Origin: an uncultured Desulfovibrio sp. | GTDB taxonomy: Bacteria; Desulfobacterota; Desulfovibrionia; Desulfovibrionales; Desulfovibrionaceae | NCBI GenBank assembly: GCA_947177085.1 | Contig: CAMWTD010000141.1 | Span: 1 to 5,873, forward strand | Reading direction: 5' to 3' | Length of the DNA stretch: 5,873 nt | Part shown: in pieces, positions 1-5,144 of the stretch | Layout: the number at the start of each line of letters is the position of its first letter | Position numbering within the stretch: the stretch's first letter is position 1 | Notes under the pieces: model-generated | What the model saw: only the letters and a program-made list of their open reading frames with translations | Told to the model about the DNA's origin: nothing | Databases searched by the model: none | Position numbers and translations under genes: made by a program

Positions 1-108
1 GAAGAATAGCAGAAAGCTACAAAAATTAAAAGAGAAATGACGACACTATCTAGGACAGCCCCAAAAGTTTTTTTGAAGCTCGCGCCAGCGGGAGTTTTTT
101 CCATACCC
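1..108. other. AT-rich window edge with no gene; possible end of another unit
   Basis: Bases 1 to about 60 are much richer in A and T than the rest of the window and hold no credible reading frame. Read on the minus strand, the boundary begins GGGGCTGTCCTAGATAGTG, which looks like the terminal inverted repeat of some IS5-type elements from memory. Bases 64-100 carry two long T runs around a GC-rich core with only a weak imperfect hairpin. An IS end or a spacer after a plus-strand gene beyond the edge are both possible. Confidence 0.25.
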
Positions 109-145
109 AAAAACGACGCCCGCACGATGCGGGCGTCGCTTTTTT
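109..145. terminator. Bidirectional intrinsic terminator downstream of the ybjQ-like gene
   Basis: CGACGCCCGC and GCGGGCGTCG form a perfect 10-bp stem (114-123 with 129-138) around a 5-base loop. Six T residues follow on the plus strand (140-145) and five on the minus strand (complement of 109-113). It lies about 70 bases past the ybjQ-like stop and can end transcription from either side. Confidence 0.85.
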
Positions 146-215
146 CAAGGCCGGCGCTCCTTCCCGGCCGGTGGGAACCGTTGCCGAAAGCCCGGAGGGG
201 AAAACTCGTTTTCCG

Positions 216-638
216 CTAGATCATGTCGTCGTTGATGCGCTGGTCGCGCTCGCGGAAGCGCTGCTGGAGCATGAGGGGCAGGCTTTCCGGGTCGGCCGGG
301 TCGTACTCGAACATCACGGCCGTGCCGTAGCAGGTGAAATATTTGCTGCCGTCGGGATGGAAGGCCACGTTCTCGTTATAGCCCACGATGGCCTGCGCGC
401 CCTTGTTCATGGCGCGGGCGGCCATGCCGAAAAAGGCCTCTTCCGAGTCATAGCCGCGGCAGCACACGAGGCCGAGCACCTTGGCGATCTTGCGGCCTTC
501 CACCTGATGCGTGGTCACAACCGGGAAACGCCCGGCCAGAAAAGCCTCGCGCACGCGCGAATCGGCCGCGGGCGCGGTGTTCTGCTGCTTCTCGGCCTTG
601 CGGGCCTTTTTGTCGTTACCGCCGAGCAAGAAAAACAT
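216..638 (-). CDS. YbjQ-family (UPF0145) protein
   Basis: Small cytoplasmic protein of 140 residues with a YbjQ domain, a family named as putative heavy-metal-binding but without an established biochemical role. The domain covers about residues 38-112. VVTTHQVEGRKIAKVLGLV (40-58) is the typical first half. The alternating AARAMNKGAQAIVGYN (73-88) and YGTAVMFEY (104-112) give the second half. Compared with plain YbjQ (about 105 residues) it adds a Lys/Arg/Ala-rich N-terminal segment of about 37 residues, preceded by MFFLLGG, and an Arg/Asp-rich tail. A Cys pair (59-60) and Cys103 could matter if metal is bound, but Cys at these places is not a family hallmark I can vouch for. It stands alone between two terminators with its own candidate sigma-54 promoter, so it appears separate from the sugar operon. 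Confidence 0.82.
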   Translation of the reverse strand: MFFLLGGNDKKARKAEKQQNTAPAADSRVREAFLAGRFPVVTTHQVEGRKIAKVLGLVCCRGYDSEEAFFGMAARAMNKGAQAIVGYNENVAFHPDGSKYFTCYGTAVMFEYDPADPESLPLMLQQRFRERDQRINDDMI

Positions 639-643
639 GGCAA

Positions 644-649
644 CCTCCC
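644..649 (-). promoter_or_regulatory. Ribosome binding site of the ybjQ-like gene
   Basis: GGGAGG lies 5 bases upstream of the ATG at 638, a strong site that fixes this start. Confidence 0.8.
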
Positions 650-667
650 AAAACGATCTCCCGGTCT

Positions 668-691
668 CATCCGGCTTTCTTTCGCCGGATG
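668..691 (-). promoter_or_regulatory. Hairpin in the leader of the ybjQ-like gene
   Basis: CATCCGGC pairs perfectly with GCCGGATG across the purine loop GAAAGAAA on the minus-strand transcript, 18 bases upstream of the ribosome binding site. No T run follows, so it is not a standard terminator. It may shape leader stability or translation; function is unproven. Confidence 0.45.
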
Positions 692-763
692 CCCCGGCAG
701 GCGTGTTTTCTCTTGAGTGCGCCCGGCTGGCCCCCAGGCATGGCCGTGCGTTGCCCGAGGCAT

Positions 764-779
764 TGCAAAGAGCTTGCCA
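764..779 (-). promoter_or_regulatory. Putative sigma-54 (RpoN) promoter for the ybjQ-like gene
   Basis: Minus-strand TGGCAAGCTCTTTGCA matches the -24/-12 consensus TGGCAC-N5-TTGCW at all but one fixed base, with the GG and GC pairs at the required spacing. It lies between the operon terminator and the ybjQ-like gene in the right orientation. A start near 753 would leave a leader of about 115 bases. An AT-rich patch lies upstream, where an enhancer-binding activator or IHF could act. The core also reads as GCAA-N5-TTGC, an inverted repeat that could instead be an operator. A sigma-70 promoter using TAATTAT just upstream is an alternative. Confidence 0.55.
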
Positions 780-847
780 TAATTACAACTCATTGATTTA
801 AAACGAAATCAGAAAAATGACGGAGCGGCGTGCCGCCGCCGGCCTGC

Positions 848-890
848 AAAAAACTCCCGGCCCCGTCGGGATGCTGACAGGACCGGGAGT
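848..890 (-). terminator. Strong intrinsic terminator ending the operon
   Basis: On the minus strand, ACTCCCGGTCCTGTC pairs with GACGGGGCCGGGAGT (853-890): a 15-bp stem including two G-T pairs around an 8-base loop. Five further T residues follow directly (852-848), after the T that closes the stem. It lies 58 bases past the lipoprotein stop, so transcription of the operon should end before the ybjQ-like gene. Confidence 0.9.
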
Positions 891-947
891 ACGGGAAAAG
901 GCGGGAACAGGGGGGGAGCGGCCTGAGTGGGGGCCCGATGCAGCCCC

Positions 948-2057
948 TCAACGCGCGCGCAGGCCGTTGGCCTCGCGCACAAAGGCGTTGTAGGCGGCGC
1001 GGCTGCGCATGGCCGCCACATTGAGTTCGCGCCGCTGCGGCGCGTGGAAGCCCTCGGCAAGGCCCCGGGCCAGCGCGCCGGCATAGGCCCCGGCCTCCTT
1101 GAGAAAGGCGCGGTACTGCCGCTCAAGCCGCGGGGCCGCGGCAAAGGGCGGCTTGCCCGCTTCGGCGATGCGGTTCTCAAGCTCCGTATGGATATGCTGA
1201 AGTGTGGCGCGGGCCGCCGCGTCCAGAGTGGCGGCGGCTTCTCCCGCCTGCTTCTCCGCGGCCGCGCCCCTGGCGGCAACTTCATCCGCGGCCACCGCGT
1301 CTTCCGCGCCCAAAAGCTCCGCCGCGCGGCCGAAGCCCGCGAAGATGGCCCCAGCGGCCTCGATCTGACGCCGCAGGGGATGCTCGCGCAGAAGCGCGGC
1401 CTCGGCCTCGGCCGCGCGCGCCTCCACGATTTCGAGCCACGACTTGCGGGCGGCCATGAACTGCGCGTGCTCCCCGGAGAGCCGCGCCGCCAGCGTCTTG
1501 CCGCGCGCTCCGTCATCCTTGATGCGGCTGTCCGCCACATAGCTTTCCAGGGCCTTGTACTTGTCAAGCAGGCTGTCCAGCGCCTTGTCCATGCCGGCAA
1601 GCGCGGCGGTGAGCTTCGCCGCCTCCTCCTCGCTGAAAAGCCCGGCCTCGGGCCTGAGGCGCGCCCGCGCCGCCTCGCGGCCGCCCATGTTCTTGGGGCG
1701 TCCCGGCAACTGCCAGGTCTTGAGATAAAAGCGCGCATTGGCGTACAGCGCTTCGGGGAGGGCATAATACCCCGTTTCCAGGGCGTTCAGGGCCGTATTG
1801 TGGAAGTCGAGCGCGGCCTCGGCGCGGGCCCGCTCCGCAGGGCTGAGGGCTGGTACGGGCGCGGGCTGCGGGGCCGTTTCCGGCGCGGGCTTTGCGGCGC
1901 CCGGGGCGTGCCCCCCCGGAGCGGCCTCTATGCCGACGGCGGCGGACGCCGTTGGTTTCCGCCCTTTTTCCTCGTCCTGACCGCAGGCGCAGAGGCCCCC
2001 CAGCAGCAGCAAGCACAGCGCAAGAACGCAGGCCCGGAGTGGCCGCCGCTCAGACAT
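948..2057 (-). CDS. DUF3829-type (YiiG-like) lipoprotein
   Basis: Predicted lipoprotein of 369 residues with no known biochemical role. The ATG at 2057 gives a textbook lipoprotein signal: MSERRPLR, then a Leu-rich core (9-22), then LCAC with the lipidated Cys at residue 25. Gly follows at +2, so there is no inner-membrane retention Asp. In-frame upstream starts (2075, 2138) would bury this signal behind extra residues and lie deep in the HAD gene. Residues about 30-75 form an Ala/Pro-rich linker, and the rest is Ala/Glu/Arg-rich and apparently all helical. FHNTALNALETGYY early and YNAFVREANGL at the end resemble the DUF3829 family of Gram-negative lipoproteins. The start overlaps the HAD stop (ATGTCTGA), with only a weak ribosome binding site, so translation is probably coupled. 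It is the last gene before a strong terminator. The lipoprotein call is firm; the family call is moderate. Confidence 0.8.
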   Translation of the reverse strand: MSERRPLRACVLALCLLLLGGLCACGQDEEKGRKPTASAAVGIEAAPGGHAPGAAKPAPETAPQPAPVPALSPAERARAEAALDFHNTALNALETGYYALPEALYANARFYLKTWQLPGRPKNMGGREAARARLRPEAGLFSEEEAAKLTAALAGMDKALDSLLDKYKALESYVADSRIKDDGARGKTLAARLSGEHAQFMAARKSWLEIVEARAAEAEAALLREHPLRRQIEAAGAIFAGFGRAAELLGAEDAVAADEVAARGAAAEKQAGEAAATLDAAARATLQHIHTELENRIAEAGKPPFAAAPRLERQYRAFLKEAGAYAGALARGLAEGFHAPQRRELNVAAMRSRAAYNAFVREANGLRAR

Positions 2058-2685
2058 GGTCTTCGATCCAGGCATTGAGCCCCCGCAAATCCGGCCCCCA
2101 GGGGAAGGGGCCGCCCTTGAGTTCCGGGCCCACGCCATAGAAGCGCGTGCCCACCTGTTCCGCGGCGTCGCGGTCCGTCACGGCGTCGCCCACCATGAGG
2201 GCGGCCTCGGGCGCGACGCCCGCGCTGTTGACGATGCGCGCCAGAAGCTCGGCCTTGGCCGGGGGCGAGCCGTGGATGGCGGTGAACATGTCGGCGAGGC
2301 CGCGCTCGGCGAGCACGGCGCGGACTTCCTCCTCCGGCGCGCCGGAGCACACATAGAGCGGCAGCCGGCCGCGCCATTTTTCCAGCACTTCGGCCGCGCC
2401 CGGGATAAGCGCGCAGCGGCGCACCTCGTCCAGCGCGTAGTCCGCGAAGCGACGCCCCCATTCTTCGGATTCTTCCGGTGTGATCTCGCGCCCGAGCACC
2501 TCCCGGAAAAACCAGGCGAACTTGCGGTAGCGGCTCACGCCGCCGTGCACCGTGTGGTACATGACAAAGCGGTCGCGCGCCTCGGGGCCGAAAGGTTCGG
2601 CCAGGCGGGCGAAGGCCCGCGTCTTGACGGGCACGCTGTCGAGAATGACGCCGTCGCAGTCAAAAACCAGACATTCGAGCTTCAT
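2050..2685 (-). CDS. HAD-superfamily phosphatase (phosphoglycolate-phosphatase-like, C1 cap)
   Basis: Haloacid dehalogenase-fold phosphatase, 211 residues, cytoplasmic. All four motifs are readable: motif I FDCDGVILDS with nucleophile Asp9 and acid/base Asp11, motif II Ser114 in YVCSGAP, motif III Lys144 in SPPAK, and motif IV VGDAVTDRDAA with metal ligands Asp167 and Asp171. Residues about 17-90 form the helical C1 cap, which places it with the Gph/beta-phosphoglucomutase branch. It is not in the capless KdsC branch. It starts 9 bases after the acyltransferase stop and overlaps the lipoprotein start by 8 bases. A simple reading is that it removes phosphate from a sugar-acid phosphate before CMP activation, the job KdsC does for KDO. 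A housekeeping or repair phosphatase is possible, and the substrate cannot be read from sequence. Confidence 0.9.
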   Translation of the reverse strand: MKLECLVFDCDGVILDSVPVKTRAFARLAEPFGPEARDRFVMYHTVHGGVSRYRKFAWFFREVLGREITPEESEEWGRRFADYALDEVRRCALIPGAAEVLEKWRGRLPLYVCSGAPEEEVRAVLAERGLADMFTAIHGSPPAKAELLARIVNSAGVAPEAALMVGDAVTDRDAAEQVGTRFYGVGPELKGGPFPWGPDLRGLNAWIEDHV

Positions 2686-2694
2686 GCCCCCGCC

Positions 2695-3363
2695 CTATCC
2701 TTCTTCCGGCCCGTCCTGGCCCCGTTTTCCAATAACGCGCGCCGGCACGCCGCCCACCACGCTGAAAGGCGCGACATCTCGCGTGACCACCGCGCCCGCG
2801 CCCACCACGGCCCCGCGCCCGATGCGCACATCCGGCGTGATGACGCAGTTGGCCCCGATCCAGACATCGTCCCCGATGATGACCGTACCCGGCGCATGGC
2901 CCTGCCACATGATGGGCACGTCGCGGCGCTCAAAGCGATGATTGGCCGCGCGCACCACCGTGCCTGGCCCGATGGCCGTGCAGCTCCCGATTTCGATGCG
3001 GCCGTGGTCCGCGCCGAGATGCACCCCCGGCGAGAGCGCCGCGCCGTCGGCCAGGCTGAGCTCGCCCTCCTGCGCGGTGAGGATGCAATGCCTGCCCACG
3101 CGCACGCCCGTGCCGAAGCGCATGTTGCGGCAGCCGGCCAGGCTCACGCCCGTGCCGAAGCGCACGAGCGAGCGCGTGGCGAAAAGCGGCAGCCAGCAGA
3201 GCGCCCTGAGCCCCATGCCCAATGGCGTGGGCAGCCACCCGAACAGCGCCACCCACAGTTCCTCCAGCGCGGCGGCGAGCCGGGCCACGGGCGTGGGCGC
3301 TTTCGAGGGCGTCGGGCGCGGCCCGGGCGCGCCCTCGCCGCCCGCGGGCTCCGGGCTTTCCAT
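2695..3363 (-). CDS. Hexapeptide-repeat (left-handed beta-helix) O-acyltransferase
   Basis: Acyltransferase of the maltose/galactoside acetyltransferase-like (LbetaH) group, which transfers an acetyl group, usually from acetyl-CoA, to a sugar hydroxyl or amine; cytoplasmic or at the inner membrane face. Of 222 residues, about 1-30 form a Pro/Ala/Gly-rich low-complexity lead. Residues 34-62 are a hydrophobic segment (LEELWVALFGWLP onward) common in polysaccharide-locus acyltransferases. The beta-helix follows from about 68. The probable catalytic His is in AANHRFERRDVP (His142), followed by the diagnostic block IIGDDVWIGANCVI (162-175) and GAGAVVTRDV-GVPARVIG near the end. Its ATG directly follows the TAG of the KdsB-like gene in the same frame, and only AAGGCG, 6 bases upstream, resembles a ribosome binding site, so reinitiation is likely. 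Context suggests that it acetylates the cluster's sugar or a precursor. Serine acetyltransferase is less likely given the motif set and neighbours. Confidence 0.9.
   Translation of the reverse strand: MESPEPAGGEGAPGPRPTPSKAPTPVARLAAALEELWVALFGWLPTPLGMGLRALCWLPLFATRSLVRFGTGVSLAGCRNMRFGTGVRVGRHCILTAQEGELSLADGAALSPGVHLGADHGRIEIGSCTAIGPGTVVRAANHRFERRDVPIMWQGHAPGTVIIGDDVWIGANCVITPDVRIGRGAVVGAGAVVTRDVAPFSVVGGVPARVIGKRGQDGPEEG
3103..3164. repeat. 20-bp direct repeat with 42-bp period inside the acyltransferase gene
   Basis: The 20 bases cacgcccgtgccgaagcgca occur at 3103-3122 and again exactly at 3145-3164. In the protein they give RFGTGV twice, at residues 68-73 and 82-87, 14 residues apart. This fits a repeated turn at the start of the beta-helix. 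The exact nucleotide identity suggests a recent duplication or shared codon choice. Confidence 0.85.
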
Positions 3364-4143
3364 CTAGCGCGCCTTGTCGGCGTAGGCCGCCATGAGGTCG
3401 TCGCCCTCCATGAGCCGCGCCACGCGGGCGAGGTCCTCGGGCGTGTCCACGCTCCAGGTGCGTGCGGCCGTGGGGACCATGCGCACCTTCTCGCCATGCT
3501 CGAGGATGCGCAGCATGTCCACGGATTCATAAATCTCGAGCGGGCTTTCCTCCATCTCGTTGAAGCGCAAAAGATAGTCGCGCCGGAACGGGATGATGCA
3601 CACCTGCTTGCGCATGGGCACCTTGTCGCTCCCCTTCTTGCGCGAGGGGATGGGCTCGCGCGAGAAATAGAGGGCGTCGCTCGCGCGGTCCACCACCACC
3701 TTGACCTCGTTGGGATCCTCGAATTCCGCCACGGTCTCCATCTCGGCCATGAGGTTGGTCACGTTGACCGCGGCCTCGTCCAGGAGCGGCCGGACGGCGG
3801 CGTCGATCATCTCCGGGCGCACCATGGGCTCGTCGCCCTGCACCATGACCACGATGTCCGCGCGCTGGCCGGTGAGATCCTCGATCTTGAGCAGGGCCTC
3901 GGCCGTGCGCGTGGAGCAGCGCACGTGGTGGTCGCCGGTCATGACGCAGTTAAGGCCGACGCGCTGGCAGTAGTCCTCGATGATCGGGTCGCAGGTGGCC
4001 ACCCAGGTGGAGGAGAGGATGGGGCTCATGGCCGTGCGGAAGGCCACGTGCCCCACCATGGGGACATGGTGGATGAGCGCGAGGGGCTTGCCGGGATAGC
4101 GGCTCGAGCCCATGCGCGCCGGGATGATGGCGATGATGTTCAC
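3364..4143 (-). CDS. Divergent KdsB-like CMP-sugar (3-deoxy-ulosonate) cytidylyltransferase, GTG start
   Basis: Nucleotidyltransferase related to 3-deoxy-manno-octulosonate cytidylyltransferase, which couples CTP and a 2-keto-3-deoxy sugar acid to give the CMP-sugar plus pyrophosphate in the cytoplasm. At 259 residues it is slightly longer than usual KdsB (about 250). The CTP-binding start IIPARMGSSRYPGKPL (6-21), VATCD (48-52), the VQGDEP loop with Asp104 (101-106), SREPIPSR and the second metal-site Asp in VDTPEDL (232-238, Asp233) are all present. The sugar-side motif differs: where E. coli KdsB has H-x-S-G-T-E-R, this protein has HVRCSTR (73-79). That suggests a KdsB-like subfamily for another ulosonic acid rather than the housekeeping enzyme. 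The GTG start is supported by AAGGAG 7 bases upstream. Its TAG touches the ATG of the acyltransferase, a sign of translational coupling. Cytidylyltransferase is confident; KDO itself as substrate is doubtful, so no gene symbol is given. Confidence 0.88.
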   Translation of the reverse strand: MNIIAIIPARMGSSRYPGKPLALIHHVPMVGHVAFRTAMSPILSSTWVATCDPIIEDYCQRVGLNCVMTGDHHVRCSTRTAEALLKIEDLTGQRADIVVMVQGDEPMVRPEMIDAAVRPLLDEAAVNVTNLMAEMETVAEFEDPNEVKVVVDRASDALYFSREPIPSRKKGSDKVPMRKQVCIIPFRRDYLLRFNEMEESPLEIYESVDMLRILEHGEKVRMVPTAARTWSVDTPEDLARVARLMEGDDLMAAYADKAR

Positions 4144-4150
4144 TGGCGTG

Positions 4151-4156
4151 CTCCTT
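4151..4156 (-). promoter_or_regulatory. Ribosome binding site of the KdsB-like gene
   Basis: AAGGAG lies 7 bases upstream of the GTG at 4143. No ATG is available nearby in frame, and this strong site supports the GTG start, which places the PARMGSSR motif at the usual distance from the N-terminus. Confidence 0.75.
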
Positions 4157-4176
4157 GCGGATTTTTGGGGGCAGGC

Positions 4177-4191
4177 GGACGCGGGGCGTCC
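4177..4191 (-). other. Intercistronic hairpin after the SDR stop codon
   Basis: GGACGC-CCC-GCGTCC is a perfect 6-bp stem with a 3-base loop, starting at the base after the SDR TGA. No run of T follows on the minus strand, so it is not an ordinary intrinsic terminator. It might affect mRNA stability or ribosome reloading, or mean nothing in DNA this GC-rich. Confidence 0.4.
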
Positions 4192-5106
4192 TCAGTCGTC
4201 CGTGGGGACGAGGTAGCCGCCCTCGGCCTGAAGGTCGGGGTGCAGGGCGCGGTGCTCCTCCTCCATGACGCGGAGGATGCCCTGGCCGAGGTCCACGGTG
4301 AGCGGCGGGACGAGCTTGCGGCCCACCTTGGGCATGAAGGCATAGGGCGTTATCTGGTAATGGCCGCTGTTGGGGTCGTTCTGGTACTCGATGGTGAGTT
4401 CCTTGCCGAGCATCTCGCCGATCATCTTGAACAGGTCGCCCACGCGCATGGGCTGGTTGCCGGAGATGATGATGTTCTGGTTGGCGAATTCCGGCGCGAG
4501 GATGGCGAGGGTGGCCGTGGCGGCGTCGTCCACGTGTACGTATTCGCGCAGGGCGGTGGGCGCGCCGTAATAGGTGATCACGCCCTTGGTCAGGGCCTCG
4601 CGCACGAAACGCTCGATGGCGTTGCGGCAATCGGCGCGCGGCCCGTAGAGCGAGCCGTAGCGCAGGATGGTGTAGGGCAGGCCGTACATGGCCTGGTAGT
4701 TCTCGATATAGATCTCGCAGGCCTGCTTGCTGCAGCGGTAAAAACCGCCCGACTTGCCGTAGACATAAAGCGAGGAGGCGAACACATAACGCGAGACCGC
4801 GGCCTTGCGGCAGGCCTCCAGCGCCATGACATTGCCGACCACGTTGATGCGCGCCGTGTCCACCGGGCGGGAATTGGCCTCGCCGATATCCGCGATGCCC
4901 GCGTAGTTGAACACCATGTCCGCGCCGTCCACCGCCTCGGCCACCACGGCCTCGTCGAGGATGGAGCCCACGATCATGCGCTGGTCGGGCCGAAGCCACG
5001 GCGAGGGACGCACGTCCACGATGGTAACGGCATGGCCCGCGTCCGAGAGCTTGTCGCAGATGTGCGAGCCGAGAAAGCCCGAGCCGCCGAAAACAGTCAT
5101 GCGCAC
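4192..5106 (-). CDS. NAD-dependent epimerase/dehydratase (extended SDR), GTG start
   Basis: Extended short-chain dehydrogenase of the nucleotide-sugar epimerase/dehydratase type, 304 residues, cytoplasmic. The Rossmann nucleotide-binding motif GGSGFLGSH is at residues 7-15, and an Asp after the second strand (IVD, about 31) suits NAD binding. NYAG (67-70), the catalytic Ser region SSLYVYG (111-117) and the Tyr/Lys pair Y123-x3-K127 follow. LRYGSLYGPR (148-157) and REYVHVDDAA (187-196) are classic for the substrate half. I chose the GTG at 5106 because AGGGGG lies 8 bases upstream; the ATG at 5100 would leave a 14-base spacing and shorten the protein by two residues. It lies between the aldolase and the KdsB-like gene, so it probably oxidises, reduces or epimerises an intermediate or the sugar acid. 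It could also act on an NDP-sugar unrelated to the aldolase product. The fold is sure; the reaction is unknown. Confidence 0.93.
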   Translation of the reverse strand: MRMTVFGGSGFLGSHICDKLSDAGHAVTIVDVRPSPWLRPDQRMIVGSILDEAVVAEAVDGADMVFNYAGIADIGEANSRPVDTARINVVGNVMALEACRKAAVSRYVFASSLYVYGKSGGFYRCSKQACEIYIENYQAMYGLPYTILRYGSLYGPRADCRNAIERFVREALTKGVITYYGAPTALREYVHVDDAATATLAILAPEFANQNIIISGNQPMRVGDLFKMIGEMLGKELTIEYQNDPNSGHYQITPYAFMPKVGRKLVPPLTVDLGQGILRVMEEEHRALHPDLQAEGGYLVPTDD

Positions 5107-5144
5107 GAGTGGTTCCCCCTGGGACGGTCTTTTGCGTGGTCCAT
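5097..5144 (-). other. Possible 15-codon coupling minicistron between aldolase and SDR
   Basis: An ATG follows the aldolase TAG directly (TAGATG) and opens a 15-residue frame, MDHAKDRPRGNHSCA. Its TGA overlaps the in-frame ATG at 5100 of the SDR as ATGA. Such a frame could carry terminating ribosomes from the aldolase into the SDR start region. No good ribosome binding site precedes it, and a frame this short can arise by chance, so its translation is speculative. Confidence 0.2.
5115..5120 (-). promoter_or_regulatory. Ribosome binding site deciding the SDR start
   Basis: AGGGGG on the minus strand is 8 bases from the GTG at 5106 and 14 bases from the ATG at 5100. The spacing favours the GTG, giving an N-terminus MRMTVFGGSG like many sugar epimerases. 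Confidence 0.6.

Larger units (their letters stand above)
639..947. other. Intergenic region between lipoprotein operon and ybjQ-like gene
   Basis: No credible gene lies in these 309 bases on either strand. From the right it holds a G-rich spacer, the operon terminator (848-890), an AT-rich patch (about 780-830), a sigma-54-like promoter (764-779), a leader with a perfect 8-bp hairpin (668-691) and the ribosome binding site of the ybjQ-like gene (644-649). Confidence 0.75.

Noticed and set aside
73..100. Possible second plus-strand terminator (GC-rich core followed by TTTTTT)
   Set aside because: Only a short stem with a bulge can be formed (CTC/GAG plus two pairs), much weaker than the 10-bp stem at 114-138.
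927..2078. Long plus-strand frame antisense to the lipoprotein gene
   Set aside because: It has Arg/Gly/Ala-rich composition with no motif, while the opposite strand has a proper lipoprotein signal and a DUF3829-like body.
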